Shown here in pieces: positions 1-4,754 of a stretch of DNA of 8,151 bases. Origin of the DNA: Candidatus Heimdallarchaeota archaeon (GTDB taxonomy: Archaea > Asgardarchaeota > Heimdallarchaeia > Hodarchaeales > LC-3); contig DAHXPE010000545.1 in assembly GCA_027364495.1 (NCBI GenBank), positions 1 through 8,151 on the forward strand, in the 5' to 3' direction. The notes beneath the pieces were generated by a model. The model searched no databases. It was not told the DNA's origin and saw only the letters and a list, made by a program, of their open reading frames with translations. Position numbers and translations under genes: made by a program. Position 1 is the first letter of the stretch; each line of letters starts with the position of its first letter.

Positions 1-611
1 GCTGCATTAGTATGATGAGCAACTGCTTTGGCTAATAATGTTTTTCCTGCTCCAGGTGGACCGTAAAGAAGAACTCCTCGTGGAGGATCAATCCCAATTT
101 CTTTGAAAAGCTCAGGATTAATCAATGGTAATTCAATAGCCTCTTTTAATTCCAGAATTTTATCATTAAGACCGCCTATTTGATCGAATGATAAGTTAGG
201 CCTTAAATCAACTTCCATTTGAGTAATATAAGGATCAGTTTGGTCATGAACTATTTCAATTATTGAATAATTTCTTTGATTAAGAGCTACACTAATACCT
301 GGTTTAAGGTCTTTTGCTTGTAATTCATTGGCATATGATACCAGAAAACTTGGACCGGTGCTTGATTTGACAATTACCTTTTCTTCTTCTTGGAAAACTT
401 CCTCAATTTGTCCAAGAACAAGAGGAACTTTTTTGATTTTCTTAAGTTCCTTAGTAAGCTCAGCTAAAGATTTTTCAAAGTCATATTTTTGTCTTAAAAG
501 TGTTCGACGATTGTTTTGAAGTGCACGAATCTTCTGTTCAAGTACATAAAGTTCAGACGATACATCAGAAGGTTCTGATTTGTCAGGAGAATCTTTTAAA
601 GGTAAAGACAA
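1..611 (-). CDS. Proteasome-activating nucleotidase (PAN)-like AAA+ ATPase, N-terminal part
   Basis: This is the first 203 codons of an ATPase of the PAN / proteasome 26S Rpt family; the rest lies beyond the left edge. PAN forms a hexameric ring that unfolds substrates and feeds them to the archaeal 20S proteasome in the cytoplasm. Visible in order are an N-terminal coiled coil (about residues 18-60), an OB-fold-type segment (about 63-123) containing the family signature VKSSTGPSFLVSY, and the start of the AAA+ domain with the DQIGGL motif (143-148), the PPRGVLLYGPPGAGKT segment and a Walker A lysine at K190. The P-loop reads GPPGAGKT where most PANs have GPPGTGKT, a tolerated change. No ATG precedes the coiled coil in frame. 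The only upstream candidate after the in-frame stop is a TTG at 611-609, with GAGG 12 bases before it, so I use TTG. Walker B, the arginine fingers and the C-terminal HbYX motif cannot be checked, so a Cdc48-independent PAN paralogue remains possible. Confidence 0.9.
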   Translation of the reverse strand, partial: MSLPLKDSPDKSEPSDVSSELYVLEQKIRALQNNRRTLLRQKYDFEKSLAELTKELKKIKKVPLVLGQIEEVFQEEEKVIVKSSTGPSFLVSYANELQAKDLKPGISVALNQRNYSIIEIVHDQTDPYITQMEVDLRPNLSFDQIGGLNDKILELKEAIELPLINPELFKEIGIDPPRGVLLYGPPGAGKTLLAKAVAHHTNA

Positions 612-650
612 GTGTATAGTAAACCTCGGTTAATAAATAGTAAATAAGCT

Positions 651-660
651 ATTATTTAAA
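651..660 (-). promoter_or_regulatory. Possible TATA box for the PAN-like gene
   Basis: On the minus strand this reads TTTAAATAAT. It lies about 40-49 bases before the TTG start and would place transcription initiation near 630. A second AT-rich stretch (TTATTTA) is nearer the start, so the exact element is uncertain. If it is real, the PAN-like gene can be transcribed independently of the two genes upstream, although no U-rich terminator on the minus strand separates them in the 94-base gap. Confidence 0.35.
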
Positions 661-705
661 ACTTATGTAATTATAACTTTTGAGTGAATTTTTTTTTATT
701 ACAAA

Positions 706-867
706 TTATTTTTCAGGCGTATATTCATCGCATTCTTTAATTTGAAAGTAGATTTTTTTTTCTTCAAAATTTTCTTCAATGATCTGAGTAATTCCCTCAT
801 ATACTGGACAGCTATAATCTGTTGCTTTAGCACAGTCCCAGCATAAGTGTTTTTCTTCTATATTCAT
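706..867 (-). CDS. Small four-cysteine protein (53 aa), probably zinc-binding
   Basis: This short ORF runs from ATG (867-865) to TAA (708-706). The protein has cysteines at 9, 12, 20 and 46, giving C-x2-C-x7-C-x25-C around the motif CWDC...YSCPVYEG. The first three could form part of a zinc site, with the fourth from the C-terminal strand FQIKEC; the middle (about 26-36) looks helical. I do not recognise a named family; the pattern resembles short metal-binding proteins found in archaea. It starts only 4 bases after the stop of the longin-like gene, so the two are almost certainly co-transcribed. No strong ribosome binding site is present (GGATAATCTC precedes the ATG), consistent with translational coupling. 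The cysteine pattern, tight spacing and lack of an alternative reading support a genuine gene despite its length. Function unknown. Confidence 0.75.
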   Translation of the reverse strand: MNIEEKHLCWDCAKATDYSCPVYEGITQIIEENFEEKKIYFQIKECDEYTPEK

Positions 868-871
868 GAGA

Positions 872-1309
872 TTATCCAAACAATCGCTTGGCCCGTTCAG
901 CAGGTTTCATTCGAAGGTCTTTGAATTCATTTTCAAATGCTGGTTTAAATACATTATTTTTATTCGGTTCTATGGTCGATAATAAAGAACCATCAGCAAC
1001 CATTTTCTTAATTATTTCACCAATTTTAAGTAATGAATTTTTAATAGGATCTATATTATGTGAATCTTTATCAGCTACTGCATACAAAGCAATATCTCTA
1101 CCATCATGTAATTGTATGGTTTTAAGACAGATTGTGAGATTTTTTAATCTCAATTCTTCAGTCTCATCGCCAAAAGCCTCTTTAGCGAAAGATTGGATTG
1201 CTGAGAAGAGACCCGATCGTAAGGTGGCATCTCCTTTGACTTCAAAATGAAAATCTATTTTAAATACAGGTAATCCTTCGTAAATAATTCCTACTTCAAG
1301 AACTGCCAC
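872..1309 (-). CDS. Longin/roadblock-like small protein (145 aa)
   Basis: The N-terminus (residues 2-24) has the beta-turn-beta pattern of longin and roadblock domains (VLEVGIIYEGLPVFKIDF), followed by an amphipathic helix (about 29-45, LRSGLFSAIQSFAKEAF), further strands around 52-64 and 71-80 (IALYAVADKD) and a helix at 87-105. Longin and roadblock proteins in eukaryotes act with small GTPases in trafficking and TORC1 signalling, and Asgard archaea carry many small ones, often near GTPase genes; none lies in this window. The C-terminal 30 residues are polar and basic and end with an arginine- and lysine-rich tail. The start is GTG at 1309-1307, chosen because AGGAAG lies 7 bases upstream (1317-1322) and no in-frame ATG lies nearby. 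It is followed after 4 bases by the four-cysteine protein. Family assignment is by fold-like pattern only; the longin versus roadblock distinction is not secure. Confidence 0.7.
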   Translation of the reverse strand: MAVLEVGIIYEGLPVFKIDFHFEVKGDATLRSGLFSAIQSFAKEAFGDETEELRLKNLTICLKTIQLHDGRDIALYAVADKDSHNIDPIKNSLLKIGEIIKKMVADGSLLSTIEPNKNNVFKPAFENEFKDLRMKPAERAKRLFG

Positions 1310-1316
1310 TATTTTA

Positions 1317-1322
1317 CTTCCT
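1317..1322 (-). promoter_or_regulatory. Ribosome binding site of the longin-like gene
   Basis: AGGAAG on the minus strand lies 7 bases before the GTG start at 1309. It decides this start and is one of the few convincing Shine-Dalgarno sequences in a window where most genes lack one. Confidence 0.6.
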
Positions 1323-1340
1323 AATTTTATAAATATCGAA

Positions 1341-1350
1341 TTATATTTTT
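1341..1350 (-). promoter_or_regulatory. Possible TATA box for the longin-like gene
   Basis: The minus strand reads AAAAATATAA here, preceded by purines (TAGGA) that could serve as a BRE. The predicted initiation site is near 1320, which would leave only a very short leader before the GTG at 1309. Surrounding DNA is so AT-rich that other boxes are possible. Confidence 0.35.
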
Positions 1351-1555
1351 CCTATAATATCAATGAAACTCTTACTTGGTTCATTGTTAGCCATTGTATT
1401 TTAATTTTTAATCAAATTAAACTATTGTTCATTCTTTAAATAACTTTTTTTTTTTATGGAATGACTTGTGACAATTATTATATATAAACCTAGTACTTAG
1501 TCACTAGCTTTCTAATAGATGTTAACTAAACATTTTTCTCTTAACCGTGTTCTAT

Positions 1556-2224
1556 TTATTTATGTTGGTTAACATTGTTTTCTGTAATAATGCCATTAAT
1601 AAGTTCAATTTTTGTTGTTAAGTGATGAAGCATTTCAAAAACAGAATTTAATTTTTCATTAATAGCTTGTTCTATAAAAAGTTCGATATTTTCATTTCTT
1701 TGGTTTAAATCTTTTAATTGTTCTTCTAGCCAAACGTCAGTTGATTCCAATTTTCTTGTCGGTAATTTAGAGGTTTGGCTATTTTTAGAGTCGAGCTTTT
1801 TTGATTCCAAGTCAGGGTATTTTTCTCTAAAATCACGTAAGACAAGTAGAAATTCACTTCTGATAGTTTCAAGCGAACTAGAAAGTAGTTTTTGGTAGAT
1901 TTTCATATGATCTTCCTGTTCAATTTTAATTTCGCTTAATGATGATCTGTATAGGTCACGAATTTCTTCTAATAAATCATTTGTTCCTACAAGTGATATG
2001 ACTATGTTTTTAATCAATTCATTATGCTTTTTTAATTTTTCTTCGATGCCAAACACGACAAATTCAATATCAGCTAGAGACAATGTTGATTTAGAAGTGT
2101 TCGTCACTTCGCCTGTTTCTAGTGCTCTTTCAAGCCTTAGAATAGCCAAGTTTTGACTTTCAAGCTCCTTACGAAGAAATTTAACTGTTTCTTCAAGTTT
2201 ATGGATTTTTTCAGACTCGGACAT
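1556..2224 (-). CDS. Coiled-coil protein of unknown function (222 aa)
   Basis: The protein is almost wholly helical and charged. A strong coiled coil spans about residues 4-38 (KLEETVKFLRKELESQ followed by further heptads), a second helical stretch about 52-75, a long one about 82-137, then a polar serine/lysine-rich linker (138-162) and a final helical segment (163-212). There is no signal peptide, no transmembrane helix, no cysteine and no catalytic motif. Such a layout suits a homo-oligomeric scaffold or adaptor, but no family is recognised. The ATG at 2224-2222 is the first in frame and lacks a Shine-Dalgarno sequence; a TATA-like box about 45 bases upstream implies a short leader. The gene stands alone, 246 bases before the longin-like gene and divergent from the zinc-finger operon, with which it may share regulation. 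Confidence 0.8.
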   Translation of the reverse strand: MSESEKIHKLEETVKFLRKELESQNLAILRLERALETGEVTNTSKSTLSLADIEFVVFGIEEKLKKHNELIKNIVISLVGTNDLLEEIRDLYRSSLSEIKIEQEDHMKIYQKLLSSSLETIRSEFLLVLRDFREKYPDLESKKLDSKNSQTSKLPTRKLESTDVWLEEQLKDLNQRNENIELFIEQAINEKLNSVFEMLHHLTTKIELINGIITENNVNQHK

Positions 2225-2267
2225 ACTTTCTGCTGCACGACAAAGTTTATTTGATTAATATTTCTCT

Positions 2268-2277
2268 AAATATTTAA
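2268..2277 (-). promoter_or_regulatory. Possible TATA box for the coiled-coil gene
   Basis: The minus strand reads AATTAAATATTTAG across this stretch. Initiation would fall near 2246, giving a leader of about 20 bases before the ATG at 2224. It forms one half of a divergent promoter region (2225-2357). Confidence 0.45.
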
Positions 2278-2324
2278 TTTTTATGAAATTTTTGGTCTGG
2301 ATTTTTTTATGGTTTATCCAATAA

Positions 2325-2334
2325 TTTTAATATT
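2325..2334 (+). promoter_or_regulatory. Possible TATA box for the plus-strand gene series
   Basis: TTTTAATATT is centred 28 bases before the ATG at 2358. Archaeal initiation about 25 bases from the box would fall at or within a few bases of that ATG, implying a leaderless or nearly leaderless transcript. This fits the absence of a Shine-Dalgarno sequence before 2358 and supports that ATG as a real start. Confidence 0.45.
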
Positions 2335-2357
2335 ACATAGACCAAGTTCAAAATAAT

Positions 2358-2516
2358 ATGGAAAATAACACTGATTCAACTGCTAATTCATCCAAATCTT
2401 CTTTAAAAATACTAGAGGAAATTGATAAAGCACCTATTAAGGACTTACCACCAAATTTTAATTCTTATATTTATACGCGTATTCATGATGACTCAGAAGG
2501 TAAATTACATGGTTGA
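2358..2516 (+). CDS. Small hypothetical protein (52 aa) overlapping the zinc-finger gene
   Basis: This short ORF begins with an ATG about 28 bases after a TATA-like box and ends at TGA 2514-2516. The product is hydrophilic: a serine/asparagine/threonine-rich start, a helical stretch around 15-25 (LKILEEIDKAP) and a strand-like segment around 36-43 (SYIYTRIH) before an acidic end. There is no known motif. Its last 8 bases overlap the start of the next ORF (ATGGTTGA), an arrangement typical of translational coupling. Alternatively it is the N-terminal part of the zinc-finger protein, separated by a frameshift: dropping one base around 2511-2513 would fuse the two smoothly (...DDSEGKLHVDDDSNLIA). 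I lean slightly to a real reading frame of some kind, either as a separate gene or as the front end of the next one. Confidence 0.55.
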   Translation: MENNTDSTANSSKSSLKILEEIDKAPIKDLPPNFNSYIYTRIHDDSEGKLHG

Positions 2517-2895
2517 TGATGATTCTAATTTAATTGCCATGACTTCAAAACATAGTCAAAAGTGTATATCCTGTTCTCGGATAATATCATTAATAGAAAA
2601 AGAAACATATATGTGCAGTAAATGTAAACAATATTTTTGCACCGAATGTTTTCCACTATTTGTAATTGCTGATAAATGTCCAGGTGGATTTCAAGAGGTT
2701 CATGAACCAATTATGGTACGAATAACAAGAACTATAAAAGAATATGCACCACTCGGGGTAAGTATTGATCAAATCGAGAAAAATAAAACTTCTTCAAAGC
2801 CTACGAAGTCTTCAATAAAGATTATAAATGATGAAAACCAAAAAAAAGACTCGAATGATCCTAAAAAACCAAGATTAAAGATCTTAGATGAATAG
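2509..2895 (+). CDS. Zinc-finger protein resembling the TFIIH p44/Ssl1 C4 domain (128 aa)
   Basis: Cysteines at 19, 22, 36, 39, 44, 47 and 57 give C-x2-C-x13-C-x2-C-x4-C-x2-C-x9-C, ending in CPGG. The order and the block YMCSKCKQYFCTECF resemble the C-terminal RING-like C4 zinc domain of TFIIH subunit p44/Ssl1, which ends in CPGC. Here the eighth ligand is not the expected cysteine (glycine instead); H65, seven residues after C57, could replace it. Known p44 domains act in protein contacts within TFIIH; related cross-brace fingers (RING, FYVE) act in ubiquitin ligation or lipid binding, so function is not fixed. After the finger (about 19-65) comes a short strand-rich stretch and a lysine/serine-rich disordered tail (about 90-128). 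I chose ATG 2509 because it overlaps the stop of the upstream ORF; an earlier in-frame ATG at 2422 would add 29 residues overlapping that ORF and looks artificial. The transglutaminase-like gene follows after 15 bases. Confidence 0.75.
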   Translation: MVDDDSNLIAMTSKHSQKCISCSRIISLIEKETYMCSKCKQYFCTECFPLFVIADKCPGGFQEVHEPIMVRITRTIKEYAPLGVSIDQIEKNKTSSKPTKSSIKIINDENQKKDSNDPKKPRLKILDE

Positions 2896-2910
2896 AATAA
2901 ACTGATCTAA

Positions 2911-4452
2911 ATGCCCTTTGTCTCTCTTTTTGTTTCCGATAGATTACAATCTAAAAGAAATCTTGATCCCAAAGTTATTTTGACTCCAGAATATAAATTA
3001 ATAATTTCTTGTAATTCCGACAAAAGCCATAAATTCAGCATTTTTCTTATTAACCCATTCAACTACATTATAAATCACTTTTTTTTATCCGGCTCATCAA
3101 TCCTGTCTGTATCAATCACATTTAATGATTTTTTTCCTAGTGGAAGATATTATATCAAAGTAATCGATTTAACGAAAAATTTAGATAGTAAAGATCATAG
3201 CAAACAAATGGATATTGAATTTTATTCATTTCAATTCTTGGGAACATATTCAAATTTTAATTGGTCCTTAACCTATGCAATTAATTGTACTGTTAAACAA
3301 GGTATGGATATACGATTAGCTGTACCGAAGCAATATTTTCCTTTTTTTCTTGTTGAATATCTTGAAGGTAGGCCTAATAATACTTTCACGACAGATTTTT
3401 TTTCAAACTGGTTGGTATTTGATACATCATCAAAAATTGGGATTAATAATATAATGTTTGGATACAGATCCATAGTTAATTGTAATTATTTAATTTTTGG
3501 TCCATCTTCATTATCCAAAGAACCATTATCTGACAATGGAGATCTGAAAAAATATTTAATTTCTGAGCAAGGAATAGAAACTTCTGATACTATTATAAAA
3601 GATTTTGCAAGTGGGATCAATGCAAAAAGTGTTTTTGGTCTAGTACACCAAATTTTATACCTCATCTCAGAACAGATAACTTTTAAGGAACAAGTGGGAG
3701 AATTTGGCGCAAAGTATGCAATTTTAAATAAACAAGGTGATTGTACTGAGTATAGCGCATTATTTACAGCTTTATGCAGAATAAAAAATATACCTTCTCG
3801 ATTAGTAGCCGGATTAAAAAAAATAGGTGTGAGGGAACAAAGCAATTGGATTCGTCATGCTTGGTCAGAAATATTCTATGAAGGACTCTGGATTCCAGTC
3901 GATGTTGTTGAAGGAAAGGCCAAAATATTAGGTTTTCATCCTGACTTGATACCTTTGTTTAAAGGTAATTGGATGGCTGATAATATGAATCGAGAATTAA
4001 AAATCAGTATAATTGATGATTTTAAAGATCAATTAACTACAAATGATCTTGTTGATTCTTATTTAAGTATGGAGCTTTCATACAAAGTAAATAAACAAAT
4101 TCAGAATGGAGTAAATGATGAAAACAAAAGTGTTAATTCTACAAATAAATTAATTAATCTAGAATTAAAACAAGAACTTTTAATAAATTCCGAAGAAGAG
4201 TTAGTTTTGAAATTTGATGAAATAGATAAAAACAGTATATTGGGCGTTTATTTTAAAGTAGAAACAAATCTTGTCGTTAAATCTCCAAAATTAGTGCATT
4301 ATCTTGAACAATTGAAAGAAAAAAAGAATAATGAGTATAAAATCAAGTTAAAATTACCTGAATATCCAGGTAATTATGAAATAGGTATTTTTATATGTTC
4401 TGCGTATGGTGAAATTGTGACCATTAATTCTGTTGATGCTACCATCATTTAA
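2911..4452 (+). CDS. Transglutaminase-like protein with flanking beta-sandwich-like domains (513 aa)
   Basis: The central part (about residues 245-345) is a transglutaminase-like core of the papain-like fold. The catalytic triad is complete: C278 in NKQGDCTEYSALF, H316 in RHAWSEIF and D331 in WIPVDVVEG. Members of this superfamily are cross-linking enzymes, cysteine proteases or peptide N-glycanases, so the reaction (acyl transfer or hydrolysis at a glutamine, peptide or glycan amide) cannot be fixed from sequence. The N-terminal part (1-115) is strand-rich with a SGRYYIKVIDL strand typical of an Ig-like or C2-like sandwich. A polar asparagine/lysine-rich linker (about 390-415) leads to a second strand-rich domain (416-513) ending in a GNYEIGIF strand pair. 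Beta domains around the core recall the layout of animal transglutaminases, but homology of those parts is not established. There is no signal peptide or membrane helix, so a cytosolic enzyme is expected. It starts 15 bases after the zinc-finger gene, without a clear Shine-Dalgarno sequence, so it is probably co-transcribed. Confidence 0.88.
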   Translation: MPFVSLFVSDRLQSKRNLDPKVILTPEYKLIISCNSDKSHKFSIFLINPFNYIINHFFLSGSSILSVSITFNDFFPSGRYYIKVIDLTKNLDSKDHSKQMDIEFYSFQFLGTYSNFNWSLTYAINCTVKQGMDIRLAVPKQYFPFFLVEYLEGRPNNTFTTDFFSNWLVFDTSSKIGINNIMFGYRSIVNCNYLIFGPSSLSKEPLSDNGDLKKYLISEQGIETSDTIIKDFASGINAKSVFGLVHQILYLISEQITFKEQVGEFGAKYAILNKQGDCTEYSALFTALCRIKNIPSRLVAGLKKIGVREQSNWIRHAWSEIFYEGLWIPVDVVEGKAKILGFHPDLIPLFKGNWMADNMNRELKISIIDDFKDQLTTNDLVDSYLSMELSYKVNKQIQNGVNDENKSVNSTNKLINLELKQELLINSEEELVLKFDEIDKNSILGVYFKVETNLVVKSPKLVHYLEQLKEKKNNEYKIKLKLPEYPGNYEIGIFICSAYGEIVTINSVDATII

Positions 4453-4481
4453 TTATAAATATTGATAAATAAAAATCGAAA

Positions 4482-4502
4482 AAGAAAATTTTAAATTTTC
4501 TT
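4482..4502 (+). repeat. Perfect 10-bp inverted repeat upstream of the zinc-ribbon gene
   Basis: AAGAAAATTT and AAATTTTCTT flank a single T (4492). The palindrome lies 18-39 bases before the ATG at 4521 and includes a TATA-like core (TTTTAAATTTT). Initiation 25 bases from its centre would fall almost exactly on the ATG, predicting a leaderless mRNA. A symmetric sequence overlapping the TATA box could also be an operator for a dimeric repressor. AT-rich palindromes arise easily by chance in this DNA, so the role is inferred. Confidence 0.4.
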
Positions 4503-4520
4503 ACATGGGTTTTAGAAAAA

Positions 4521-4754
4521 ATGATGGGCAATAATAGTAATATAACGAAAACTAAAAAAACTAAGACTTGTGTATTCTGCAAATATTTTAAGTCTCCTTT
4601 AAAATCTATACAAGAAATCCGACAACTCGTATGTTATAATTGTACAAAAGAAATAGAGGAAAAGAGTTCAAATAAAAATGTTGTTGTTTGGTTGAAGAGT
4701 CTTCTAATTAGTCTTAAAGACATCAAATTTGGTGTATTAGAATGGGTAATGTAA
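4521..4754 (+). CDS. Small zinc-ribbon protein (77 aa) upstream of the HEPN membrane gene
   Basis: The protein has two CxxC knuckles, C17/C20 (CVFC) and C38/C41 (CYNC), separated by 17 residues, the layout of a zinc ribbon. The first 16 residues are basic and polar (lysine/threonine/asparagine). The C-terminal 25 residues (about 52-77, VVVWLKSLLISLKDIKFG then VLEWVM) are hydrophobic and amphipathic, and could lie against a membrane or pack on the next protein. Zinc ribbons of this size often bind nucleic acid or act as adaptors; no specific family is recognised. The start is ATG 4521 (a second ATG follows at once), about 25 bases from a palindromic TATA-like element. The end overlaps the start of the HEPN membrane gene by 13 bases, strong evidence for translational coupling and for a joint function with it. 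Confidence 0.72.
   Translation: MMGNNSNITKTKKTKTCVFCKYFKSPLKSIQEIRQLVCYNCTKEIEEKSSNKNVVVWLKSLLISLKDIKFGVLEWVM

Larger units (their letters stand above)
1310..1555. other. Intergenic spacer, no convincing gene
   Basis: These 246 bases lie between two minus-strand genes. They hold the upstream region of the longin-like gene, an uninterrupted run of 11 T on the plus strand (1445-1455), a plus-strand TATA-like string (TTATATATAAA, near 1478-1488) and a small inverted repeat CTAGT/ACTAG (1490-1494 and 1503-1507). A 17-codon minus-strand ORF (1394-1341, MANNEPSKSFIDIIGKI) has an AT-rich box about 24 bases upstream but is too short to support as a gene. I see no tRNA or recognisable structured RNA. 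Confidence 0.6.

Noticed and set aside
328..519. 63-codon plus-strand ORF within the PAN-like gene
   Set aside because: It lies antisense to the coiled coil and OB part of the PAN-like ATPase, which is clearly the coding strand.
888..1250. 120-codon plus-strand ORF opposite the longin-like gene
   Set aside because: It is an antisense shadow of the longin-like gene: its composition is serine-rich and unpatterned, while the minus strand has a coherent fold pattern and a ribosome binding site.
1341..1394. 17-codon minus-strand ORF (MANNEPSKSFIDIIGKI) before the longin-like gene
   Set aside because: It has an AT-rich box at a suitable distance, but it is too short, has no motif or ribosome binding site and overlaps the likely promoter of the longin-like gene.
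2422..2508. Upstream extension of the zinc-finger protein from ATG 2422
   Set aside because: The extra 29 residues overlap the 52-residue ORF in another frame and look like non-coding translation; ATG 2509 at the stop/start overlap is a better start.
2525..2710. 61-codon minus-strand ORF opposite the zinc-finger gene
   Set aside because: It is an antisense shadow of the cysteine-patterned plus-strand frame.
3273..3845. Two minus-strand ORFs opposite the transglutaminase (3273-3473 and 3486-3845)
   Set aside because: Both are antisense to a gene with an intact catalytic triad and show no recognisable motif.
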